A DNA stretch of 64,000 bases, from assembly GCF_947495145.1 (NCBI RefSeq), contig NZ_CANLXP010000010.1:1-64000 (forward strand), written 5' to 3'. Position numbers and translations under genes: made by a program. A model generated the notes under the pieces. That model was given only the letters and a program-made list of their open reading frames with translations, made no database searches and had not been told where the DNA came from. How positions within the stretch are numbered: position 1 is the first letter of the stretch; each line of letters begins with the position of its first letter. Positions 50,387 to 58,076 of the stretch are shown here, one piece after another. This DNA is from an uncultured Arthrobacter sp. (GTDB taxonomy: Bacteria; Actinomycetota; Actinomycetes; Actinomycetales; Micrococcaceae).

Positions 50387-53146
50387 CTACTTGCGTGCAG
50401 TGGCCTTGCGCTTGGCCGGCGCGCGCCCGCCGGACTTTCGTGGTGCCGGGCCTTTCTCGCGCTTCTCGGCCAAGAGCGCTACGGCGGTTTCCCGGGTCAG
50501 CTCCTCGATAGCGGTAGACCTGGGCACGGTGATGTTCGTGACGCCGTCCGTAATGTACGGACCAAAACGGCCTTCCTTGACCACAATCGGCTTTTCGGAC
50601 ACCGGATCATCACCGAACTCGGCCAGCGGCGGGGTTGCGACCCTTCCGCCACGCTGCTTGGGCTGGGAGTAGATCTCCAGCGCCTGTTCCAGCGTGATGG
50701 TGAAAATCTCCTCCTCCGAACCGATCGAACGCGAGTCCGAGCCCTTCTTGAGGTAGGGACCGAACCGGCCGTTCTGGACAGTGATCTCGTTGCCTTCAGC
50801 GTCCTTGCCCAGAACCCTGGGAAGATTCATCAGCTTCAGTGCGTCCTCAAGCGTGACCGTCTCAACGGTCATCGACTTGAACAGCGAACCGGTACGCGGC
50901 TTGACCTTCACGGGCTTTTTCGGTGGCTTGGGCTTGCCGTTCTTGTAGTACTCGACCGGCTGGTTGGCCAGCTCCTCTGCGGTAGGTTCCGGGATGATCT
51001 CGATGACGTACGGCCCGTAGCGGCCGTCCCGTGCCACGATGGACCGTCCCGTCTCCGGATCGGTTCCCAGGACGCGCTCCTCGGACGCGGGGCTGTTCAT
51101 CAGCTCCACAGCCTTCTCTGCCGTCAGTTCATCGGGAGCGAGGTCCTCGGGGACGTTTGCCCGCTGGGGCTCCGTACCTTCCGGCGCATCCTCGGGCAGC
51201 GGCTTCTCAAGGTACGGGCCGAACTTGCCGACGCGCAGGACTATGCCCTCAGCGATTTCCACCGAGTTGATACGGCGGGCGTCGATCTCCCCGAGATCGT
51301 TCACGATCGTGCTCAGCCCGGTATCCTTGCGGTCCCCGTAGTAGAAGTGGTTCAGCCACTGGACGCGGCTCTCCTCGCCGCGAGCGATGCGGTCGAGGTC
51401 CTCCTCGAGTTCGGCGGTGAAGTCATAGTCCACGTAATCGGTGAAGTGTTCCTCGAGCAGCCGAACCACCGAGAACGCAATCCAGCTTGGAACCAGCGCC
51501 TGACCACGGGAGCGGACGTAACCCCGGTCCATGATGGTGGATATCGTTGCGGCGTAGGTGGAAGGCCTGCCGATACCGCGTTCTTCCATCAACTTCACCA
51601 GGGACGCTTCGGTGTAGCGCGGAGGAGGAGAAGTCTCATGGCCGATCGGTTCGATGGCTTCCGCGCCCAGGGCGTCGCCCGTAGCGAGATTGGGCAGACG
51701 GCCGCCCTGTCCCGACTGACCGTTTCCGCCGGCAGCGTCGTCCTCGTCGCGAGAGGCGTCCCTGCCCTCCTCATACGCGGCCATGAAACCACGGAAGGTG
51801 ATGACAGTACCGGAAGCGGAGAATTCCGCGTCTTTCCCGTCCGGAGTGCTCGCTCCCAGCCGGACTGACGCCGTCGAGCCCTTGGCGTCTGCCATCTGGG
51901 AAGCAACGGTGCGCTTCCAGATCAGCTCGTACATGCGGAACTCGTCACCGCGCAGCTCATTTGCTACCTGGGCGGGTGTCCGGAAAGAGTCGCCGGCGGG
52001 ACGAATCGCTTCGTGGGCTTCCTGGGCGTTCTTGGACTTGCCCTTATAAATGCGGCGGGCGTCCGGGACGTACTCTGCGCCGTACAGCTCGGAAGCCTGG
52101 CGCCGGGCGGCGTCGATTGCCTGGTCGCTCAGCGCAGGCGAATCGGTTCGCATGTACGTGATGTAACCGTTCTCGTACAGGCGCTGGGCTACCTGCATGG
52201 TTACGCGGGAAGAGAAGCGCAGCTTGCGGGCGGATTCCTGCTGCAGCGTGGAGGTGGTGAAGGGCGCCGCAGGACGACGGGTGTATGGCTTTGTGTCTAC
52301 CGAGCGGACCTCGAAGGCAGCCTGCTGAAGCCCCTCGGCCAGGGCCGTTGCGGCCGCTTCGCTCAGCACGGCGACGCTCTGTGACTTCAGCTGGCCGAGG
52401 TCGCTGAAGTCCTTGCCTGTGGCGACCCGGGTTCCGTCCACGGAGATGAGTTTCGCGGTGAAGGACTCACCTTTTGACGTATCTTCCGGCGAGAACGTAC
52501 CCGTCAGATCCCAGTACGACGCCGCACGGAACGCCATGCGCTCACGTTCACGCTCGACCACCAGACGAGTAACTACCGACTGCACGCGGCCGGCGGACAG
52601 CCCGCGGGCAACCTTCCGCCACAGCACCGGGGAAATTTCATAGCCATAGAGGCGGTCGAGAATCCGACGCGTTTCCTGGGCATCCACCATGGGAATGTCG
52701 AGGTCGCGCAACTCCTCCATGGCACGTTGAATGGCCTCGCGCGTGATTTCCGGGAAGGTGAGCCGGTAGACGGGGACCTTCGGCTTCAACACCTCGAGGA
52801 GGTGCCAGGCAATGGCCTCGCCTTCCCTGTCACCGTCAGTTGCGAGGTACAGTTCGGTGGCGTCCTTAAGAGCCGTCTTCAACTCGGCGACACGCTTCTT
52901 CTTATCGGCCGATACCACGTAGTACGGCTCGAAGTCCTTCTCCAGATCCACCGCGAATTTGCCGAGCGAGCTCTTCTTGAGCTCCGCGGGCAAGTCCGAT
53001 GGCTGCGGCAGATCTCGGATATGTCCCATCGATGCGGCGACTTCGAAGCCCTCCCCGAGGTAGCCGGCAATCGTCTTCACCTTGGTCGGAGACTCGACGA
53101 TGACGAGCTTCTTGCCGGGCTTCTTGTTCGTTGCCTTAGCTGGCAC
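50387..53146 (-). CDS. topA: DNA topoisomerase I
   Basis: Type IA topoisomerase (919 aa) that relaxes negative supercoils. The Toprim domain begins KLVIVESPTKVKTIAGYLG (about 13-31) with the ATDGDREGEAIAWHL metal site. Active-site Tyr331 lies in YITYMRTDS. Four C-terminal Topo_C repeats with GRFGPY or GRYGPYV motifs, then a Lys/Arg/Ala-rich tail, replace zinc fingers, as in other actinobacteria. GTG 53146 is preceded by GAGGAG. The 113-bp upstream region has GGGCA/TGCCC dyads. Confidence 0.97.
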   Translation of the reverse strand: MPAKATNKKPGKKLVIVESPTKVKTIAGYLGEGFEVAASMGHIRDLPQPSDLPAELKKSSLGKFAVDLEKDFEPYYVVSADKKKRVAELKTALKDATELYLATDGDREGEAIAWHLLEVLKPKVPVYRLTFPEITREAIQRAMEELRDLDIPMVDAQETRRILDRLYGYEISPVLWRKVARGLSAGRVQSVVTRLVVERERERMAFRAASYWDLTGTFSPEDTSKGESFTAKLISVDGTRVATGKDFSDLGQLKSQSVAVLSEAAATALAEGLQQAAFEVRSVDTKPYTRRPAAPFTTSTLQQESARKLRFSSRVTMQVAQRLYENGYITYMRTDSPALSDQAIDAARRQASELYGAEYVPDARRIYKGKSKNAQEAHEAIRPAGDSFRTPAQVANELRGDEFRMYELIWKRTVASQMADAKGSTASVRLGASTPDGKDAEFSASGTVITFRGFMAAYEEGRDASRDEDDAAGGNGQSGQGGRLPNLATGDALGAEAIEPIGHETSPPPRYTEASLVKLMEERGIGRPSTYAATISTIMDRGYVRSRGQALVPSWIAFSVVRLLEEHFTDYVDYDFTAELEEDLDRIARGEESRVQWLNHFYYGDRKDTGLSTIVNDLGEIDARRINSVEIAEGIVLRVGKFGPYLEKPLPEDAPEGTEPQRANVPEDLAPDELTAEKAVELMNSPASEERVLGTDPETGRSIVARDGRYGPYVIEIIPEPTAEELANQPVEYYKNGKPKPPKKPVKVKPRTGSLFKSMTVETVTLEDALKLMNLPRVLGKDAEGNEITVQNGRFGPYLKKGSDSRSIGSEEEIFTITLEQALEIYSQPKQRGGRVATPPLAEFGDDPVSEKPIVVKEGRFGPYITDGVTNITVPRSTAIEELTRETAVALLAEKREKGPAPRKSGGRAPAKRKATARK

Positions 53147-53259
53147 TTCACTCCTCGATACAGGTGCTTCTTAAAGAGCAGAACAACCGCTCAACCTGAG
53201 CTCAATATCTGAATTGGTGGGCATCCTGCCCTTCTCAGTATGCGGTACGCCTACCTGCA

Positions 53260-54885
53260 CTAGGGTAACGGCTCCGTCGGGGCACCAGAGTCGGGGACGA
53301 GGAAACCATCCTTGACCAGGTTGCGCACTTCCTCCAGCAGCGCGTCGGAGAACGCGTCGTCGTCGCGATTCAGCAGTGCCGAAAGGGCACCGATGATCTG
53401 ACCCGCCGAAAGGTCGCCGTCGCACGCTGAAACGAAGCCGGCCAGCTCCGTGCTTAGCAGCGTGGTGCGTCGGAAACCGGCTCCCTGCCGGAGCAGGATC
53501 ACGCCGGGATGTTCAGCTCCGGGCCGCTGATGCCGCTCCTCGGTGACGTCCTCCGCAACGAGCAGGTGCTGGCCAGGCAGGTCGGCACAATCGCCCAGCC
53601 AGTCGTGCCGCGCAACCGCTGCGCTGACGTGGGGTCCGATTGGCTGCTCAAGGTCGTAGGTAATTTCTTCGAAGCGACGCAGCGTCGCCGGGCCGCCGGT
53701 ATTCCGCAGCCAGACCATACCGAACCCGATGTGCTCGACGGAACGGGACCCGAAGTCAGCGAGGTAGTCGCTGAAGCGCTCAGCGAATCTGGCCGGATCC
53801 CGGTTTTCGGCGGCATCTCGCAGCCACGTCTCGGCGTAGTGGGTAGGAGTGAGCTGCTCGCGCTGAACCACCCAGACATCCGCGGTATCCGGGACCCAGC
53901 CCGCAACTCTCCCGTCCCAGGTCTGACCTTCCGGGATCTCCCAGTTGCCCAGGAGCTGCGCCGTTCCGCCCGGCGAAAGTACTGATGGGATGCCGCCGAG
54001 CAGGGACGACACGATGTCGTCGCCCGCAAGGCCGCCGTCGCGGTAGGTGAACTGGTCCTCCACTCTTTCACCGGTGCTGCGCGGAGTGATCACGAACGGC
54101 GGATTGGACACGATCTGGTCGAACGTCTCCCCCGATACCGGCTCCAGCAAGCTTCCCAACCGAAGACAGACGCGGGCGTCGAGGTCCGCCGGGTCGATCC
54201 CGAGCGCCGACGCGTTGAGCAGCAGATTGAACCGGGTGACGGCGAGCGCCCGTTCGGAGATGTCGGTGGCGGTGATATGGCGGGCGTGGGCCAGGAGGTG
54301 AAAGGTCTGGATTCCGCAGCCGGTGCCCAGGTCGAGTGCCCGGTCCACGGGAGCGCGCGCCGCGAACTGGGCAAGGGTCAGCGATGCCCGCCCGATCCCG
54401 AGCACGTGATCGGTTCGCAGTACCCCGGGCCGGACGTGGGAACCGAGGTCGGAGGCCACCCACACATCGCCGCCGGTGTCCGAAGAATAGGGGCGGAGGT
54501 CCATCAAGGCGCGGACACCGCCGTCGTACTCTTCCACGAGCCCCAACGAAAGCAGGCCGGCGGCACCGGTCGATGGAAATGCGGCATCCAGCGTTGCGGC
54601 GGGTGCGCTCTCGCCGAGCATGAAAACCAGCACGACGGCGGCGAGCCGGCTTTCGGAGCTGTGCTGTCCTTCCTGCTGCTGTCCTTCCCGCTCCTGCGCA
54701 GCGCGCGCGGCAAGCAGAGCCGGCACGGTCTGGTCCCGCTCCAGTGCGGCATAGGCGTCAGTACCGACCAGGTTCGCGACGCCGTCGACCGTGTAATTCA
54801 CAGTTGTCAGATCCGCGGCGAGTCGGTTCAACAGGTCCTGGTCATCGCTCTGCGGGGCATCGGGTACTTCGGCAAAATTCAACAC
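53260..54885 (-). CDS. Class I SAM methyltransferase (HemK/MTS-like)
   Basis: Predicted methyltransferase of 541 aa with an actinobacterial N-terminal helical region (about 1-150) and a central Rossmann domain. Motif I is ALDLGTGCGIQTFHLLAH (about 176-193), motif IV is IVSNPPFV (about 260), the NPPF tetrapeptide typical of N-methyltransferases acting on amide or amino groups. A C-terminal region (about 380-541) has no known domain to my eye. Start GTG 54885 follows TAGGCT by 6 nt (leaderless layout). Target may be protein, rRNA or DNA. It lies 113 bp from topA. Confidence 0.85.
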   Translation of the reverse strand: MLNFAEVPDAPQSDDQDLLNRLAADLTTVNYTVDGVANLVGTDAYAALERDQTVPALLAARAAQEREGQQQEGQHSSESRLAAVVLVFMLGESAPAATLDAAFPSTGAAGLLSLGLVEEYDGGVRALMDLRPYSSDTGGDVWVASDLGSHVRPGVLRTDHVLGIGRASLTLAQFAARAPVDRALDLGTGCGIQTFHLLAHARHITATDISERALAVTRFNLLLNASALGIDPADLDARVCLRLGSLLEPVSGETFDQIVSNPPFVITPRSTGERVEDQFTYRDGGLAGDDIVSSLLGGIPSVLSPGGTAQLLGNWEIPEGQTWDGRVAGWVPDTADVWVVQREQLTPTHYAETWLRDAAENRDPARFAERFSDYLADFGSRSVEHIGFGMVWLRNTGGPATLRRFEEITYDLEQPIGPHVSAAVARHDWLGDCADLPGQHLLVAEDVTEERHQRPGAEHPGVILLRQGAGFRRTTLLSTELAGFVSACDGDLSAGQIIGALSALLNRDDDAFSDALLEEVRNLVKDGFLVPDSGAPTEPLP

Positions 54886-55015
54886 GCAACAAGCCTATTG
54901 GGCTCGAGCCTTCCGTGTTGTTGCCGTGGAGCAGCGGGCAGATGGCCAAACCGGTAAGGCACTACGAAAGCCCCCGGGCGTTCCGCTCGAGAACGTCCTC
55001 GCTTACCATTGACGC

Positions 55016-55087
55016 ATGCACACCAGCCAGCGATTTATCAGCCCCCGGCCGCCTGTCGGCCGTGAGGGCATTGCGCTGCGCGTCTAA
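55016..55087 (+). CDS. Leaderless mini-ORF upstream of the PheS-like gene
   Basis: A 23-codon frame begins MHTSQRFISP and ends REGIALRV before TAA. The ATG lies 6 nt after TACCAT (55004-55009), so it is likely translated from a leaderless mRNA. It ends 75 bp before the PheS-like start. A hairpin GGGGGT-TTCTTC-ACCCCC (55119-55136) lies between. The layout resembles leader-peptide attenuation, but no U-tract or amino-acid codon run is evident. Expression is inferred. Confidence 0.5.
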   Translation: MHTSQRFISPRPPVGREGIALRV

Positions 55088-55118
55088 CTCCAGCTGAGTC
55101 CACACGGTGTCCGCGGTC

Positions 55119-55136
55119 GGGGGTTTCTTCACCCCC
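55119..55136 (+). promoter_or_regulatory. Hairpin in the leader of the PheS-like gene
   Basis: GGGGGT, loop TTCTTC and ACCCCC form a 6-bp GC-rich hairpin 26 bp before the PheS-like ATG and 31 bp after the mini-ORF stop. It might modulate read-through or ribosome access. No competing structure was identified by eye. Confidence 0.4.
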
Positions 55137-55162
55137 TCCCGGCACTCTCCAAAGGACCAGCT

Positions 55163-56278
55163 ATGTACCTCTCCATCCCCCAGCTCACCTCCGCCCTGTC
55201 CATCCGCGACCTGACCGATCCCGGGCAGGGACCCCACGCAATGCAGGAACTGCTCGACGGCGTCGTCAGCCGCTTGGTGCAAACCTGGAATGTCCCCGCT
55301 ACGGTCCACCGCACCACGCCCCTTGTTGCCACGGCCGACAACTATGACCGGCTTGGCTACGCGCACGACGACGTCACGCGGGATGCGCGCTACTCGCGCC
55401 ACGCCAGCCCCACGGTGATGCTTCGAAGTCACACCTCCGCCGGCGTCCCAGCTGTTCTTGACTCGCTGACGGAGATCGGGAACCCGTATGACCGGCTTCA
55501 CGTTCTTCCCGGATTGGTCTACCGCCGCGATGCGGTGGACCGGACGCACGTCGGAACCCCGCATCAGGTGGACCTGTGGCGACTCAAGGCGCGCGGCTTG
55601 CTGGGCGAGGCGGACCTTCACAGTATGGCCGCCGCCGTCGTCGATGCCGTTCTGCCCGGCGCGCGCTGGCGGGCCGTCCCTGCTGCCCATTCCTATACCT
55701 CTCATGGCCTTCAGATAGACGTCGAAACGTCGGCCGGTTGGCTTGAGCTGGCCGAGTGCGGCCTGGTGCACGCCAGGATCCTTCGAAGCGCTGGGCTTGA
55801 TCCTCGGCGCTGGAGCGGCCTTGCACTCGGGATGGGGTTGGACCGTGCTCTGATGCTGCGTAAGGGCGTGGACGACATCCGGCTGCTGCGCTCGCCTGAC
55901 CCCCGCATCGCGGCGCAAATGCTCGACCTTGGACCCTGGCGCCCGGTGTCGCTCATGCCTGCGGTCCGGAGGGATTTATCCATACTGAGCACACCGGAGG
56001 CGGATGCGGAGATCCTTGGAGATGTTGCCCGCGAGGCGCTCGGGAAGGACGCGGATGTGCTGGAGTCACTGGTGATCCGTGCACGGACGCCGGTGGAGCA
56101 GCTGCCGGCTGCCGCGGTCGTCCGTCTTGAAGCACAGCCGGGGCAGGTGAACCTGCTGGTCCGCCTCACGCTTCAGGCGCTGGACCGCACGCTGACCGAC
56201 GGGGAGGCGAACAGGTTGCGGAACCGCGTATACCGCGCGTTGCATCAGGGCCCGGTCCTTGAATTGGCGGCCGGCTGA
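55163..56278 (+). CDS. PheS-like synthetase core fused to FDX-ACB domain
   Basis: A 371 aa class II synthetase-like protein. Residues about 85-240 align with the PheS catalytic core: VMLRSHTSAGVP, motif-2-like YRRDAVDRTHVGTPHQVD (about 119-136), ELAECGLVHARILRSAGLDP, and motif 3 LGMGLDRALMLRKGVDD with Arg228. Residues about 264-371 match the PheT-type ferredoxin-fold anticodon-binding domain (MPAVRRDLSI to RTLTDGEANRLRNR). The FPFTEPS amino-acid loop of PheS is replaced by AAHSYTSHG and the AFG of the pocket by ALG, so the substrate is probably not phenylalanine. I recall the family label PheS-related mystery ligase SrmL. ATG follows AAAGGA. Confidence 0.8.
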   Translation: MYLSIPQLTSALSIRDLTDPGQGPHAMQELLDGVVSRLVQTWNVPATVHRTTPLVATADNYDRLGYAHDDVTRDARYSRHASPTVMLRSHTSAGVPAVLDSLTEIGNPYDRLHVLPGLVYRRDAVDRTHVGTPHQVDLWRLKARGLLGEADLHSMAAAVVDAVLPGARWRAVPAAHSYTSHGLQIDVETSAGWLELAECGLVHARILRSAGLDPRRWSGLALGMGLDRALMLRKGVDDIRLLRSPDPRIAAQMLDLGPWRPVSLMPAVRRDLSILSTPEADAEILGDVAREALGKDADVLESLVIRARTPVEQLPAAAVVRLEAQPGQVNLLVRLTLQALDRTLTDGEANRLRNRVYRALHQGPVLELAAG

Positions 56279-56291
56279 GGGCTGGGCGGTT

Positions 56292-56361
56292 AGGCGGCGC
56301 CGACGGCCGTGGCTGGGTCACGTCCGGGCGGTAAGGTCAGGCGGCGCCGACGGCCGTGGCT
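56292..56361. repeat. 23-bp direct duplication at the trhO 3-prime end
   Basis: AGGCGGCGCCGACGGCCGTGG plus CT occurs at 56292-56314 and again at 56339-56361, 47 bp apart. The second copy contains the last codons of trhO; the first lies beyond its stop. It is a local duplication of the gene end. Confidence 0.85.
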
Positions 56362-57248
56362 TCAGCCTCGTCCGTTTCGCACCCTTGCGGGCAGCGAAGC
56401 GTAGCCGGGTCGGCGGCACACCCGGCGCAGTACAGCGTCAGATTGCGGCAGCTCAGGTTGGAGCAGTTCTCGAACTTGTTGGTGGGAGCGGAGCAGCGGA
56501 CGCATTTGCCGATTGTCTTGGCGTCTTTGGTGAACTCGACGTGCATGCGCTTGTCGAAGACGTAGAGCGAGCCTTCCCAGAGACCCGCGTCCCCGTGTGT
56601 CTCCCCGTAACGCACAATGCCGCCCTGCAGTTGGTACACCTCGTTGAATCCGCGGTTGACCATCAGGCTGGAAAGCACCTCACAGCGGATGCCGCCGGTG
56701 CAATACGTGACCACCGGCTTGTCCTTCAAGTGGTCGTACTTCCCGGAATCGAGCTCGCTCACAAAATCGTGGGTGGTGTTTACATCCGGGACGATCGCGT
56801 TCCGGAACTTCCCAATCTGGGCCTCAAGCGCGTTGCGCCCGTCGAAGAATACGACGTCGTCGCCGCGTTCGTTGACCAGCTGATGCAGTTGTTCGGGCTT
56901 GAGATGAGTGCCGCCGCCGACCACACCGTTCTCGTCCACCTTCAGTTCACCCGGTGCGCCGAAGGACACGATCTCATCGCGGACCTTGATGCTGAGCCGG
57001 GGGAAGTCCTCGGCACCACCCTCGGACCACTTGATGTCCATCTTCTTGAAGGCGGGATACTCCCGGGTTGCCTTTACGTACTGCTTGACGGCGTTGAGTT
57101 CACCGCCGACGGTGCCGTTGATACCGTCCTTCGAGATGAGAATCCTGCCGCGGAGGCCCCATTTTTCACACAGGGCGCGCTGCCATAACCGCACAGCCTC
57201 GGGGTCGGGCAGCGGCGTGAACGCGTAGTAGAGGACGATTCGGTTCAT
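56337..57248 (-). CDS. trhO: tRNA uridine-34 5-hydroxylase TrhO (rhodanese family)
   Basis: Oxygen-dependent hydroxylation of wobble uridine in tRNA (formerly YceA). The 303 aa protein has an N-terminal acylphosphatase-like region ([20 protein letters not shown]), a rhodanese domain with catalytic Cys in [11 protein letters not shown] (about 190), and a C-terminal Cys-rich segment ([25 protein letters not shown]) that probably binds zinc. ATG 57248 is chosen over a longer upstream start by homology. It is divergent from the GNAT gene. Its 3-prime end is partly duplicated. Confidence 0.93.
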   Translation of the reverse strand: MNRIVLYYAFTPLPDPEAVRLWQRALCEKWGLRGRILISKDGINGTVGGELNAVKQYVKATREYPAFKKMDIKWSEGGAEDFPRLSIKVRDEIVSFGAPGELKVDENGVVGGGTHLKPEQLHQLVNERGDDVVFFDGRNALEAQIGKFRNAIVPDVNTTHDFVSELDSGKYDHLKDKPVVTYCTGGIRCEVLSSLMVNRGFNEVYQLQGGIVRYGETHGDAGLWEGSLYVFDKRMHVEFTKDAKTIGKCVRCSAPTNKFENCSNLSCRNLTLYCAGCAADPATLRCPQGCETDEAEATAVGAA

Positions 57249-57352
57249 TGACACGCAATAAAGCGTACCGGCGTGCACGCGAGAGGTCTCAAATCAGCAA
57301 CCTATTCGCCGAGCTATGTCTTTACGGGCGGGCCACCACTATGGTTCCAGTC

Positions 57353-58003
57353 ATGGGAGCCGCTCTTTCTGATCAACTTGTCCGCACGTGGGTTTCGGGC
57401 TGGGCAAAGTGCCGCGGTTATGCGCCACAGGACAACGGGAGCAGCATGTCGGTCCTGCTCACGGACCAACAGGACCACCTCGAGACCATCGTTTATGAAC
57501 CAACTATCGGCGAACTCCTTGATCTCGCCGAAGAGACCCGCGAAGACTCTTATCGCGTGCTCACGGTGATCACCAACCGCGCGCAAGAGCTCCTCGAGGC
57601 GGTGGCTCCGCTTGGGATGCGGGTCACCGATCGCCAGCAGGCTCTGATGTGCGCCGATATGGATGGCCAGGATGTCGAAGACCCTCGCCCACCGGACGAC
57701 GAGTTCAAACTTGAGCACATTCGCGAGGCGGACTGCAGGCGCGTTCTGGTGACTGTGAACGGCGAGGAGGCCGCTCGGGGGTCGGTAGCCAAACAGGATG
57801 AACACGCTGTCTATGACCGCATCATCACTTCGCAGCAGTATCGGCGCCGGGGCTTAGGCAGCTTCGTGATGCGCGCGCTGACGGCCGACATCCTGGGAGA
57901 CGACGTCGAAACCGGCTTGCTGATGGCCTCCGAGGAGGGACGCCAGCTGTACCAATACCTGGGCTGGACGCACCTGGCTGATACCTTTGTGATCCGCCGC
58001 TGA
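57353..58003 (+). CDS. GNAT-family acetyltransferase
   Basis: A 216 aa protein with a C-terminal GNAT fold: ARGSVAKQDEHAVYDRIITSQQYRRRGLGSFVMRAL (about 140-178) contains the acetyl-CoA loop RRRGLG, and QLYQYLGWTHLADTFVIRR is the usual end. The N-terminal half is less conserved. ATG 57353 is preferred because TATGGT lies 7 nt upstream; ATG 57341 is possible. It precedes the helicase by 73 bp. Substrate unknown. Confidence 0.78.
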   Translation: MGAALSDQLVRTWVSGWAKCRGYAPQDNGSSMSVLLTDQQDHLETIVYEPTIGELLDLAEETREDSYRVLTVITNRAQELLEAVAPLGMRVTDRQQALMCADMDGQDVEDPRPPDDEFKLEHIREADCRRVLVTVNGEEAARGSVAKQDEHAVYDRIITSQQYRRRGLGSFVMRALTADILGDDVETGLLMASEEGRQLYQYLGWTHLADTFVIRR

Positions 58004-58076
58004 CGTCAGCTCGCTCGATCCCTTGCTCGAACTGATCGCCCCTAACTGATTTGTGTCGGGGTGACAAAATGGCTGG

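Noticed and set aside
54915-55000. tRNA-like string upstream of the PheS-like gene (GGCC..CCGGTAAGGC and GTTC-7nt-GAAC)
   Set aside because: D-arm-like and T-arm-like pieces are present, but no 7-bp acceptor stem, anticodon arm or CCA-compatible end could be drawn.
55080-55162. T-box riboswitch for the PheS-like gene
   Set aside because: No T-box consensus sequence or specifier-loop architecture is visible; the leader is too short.
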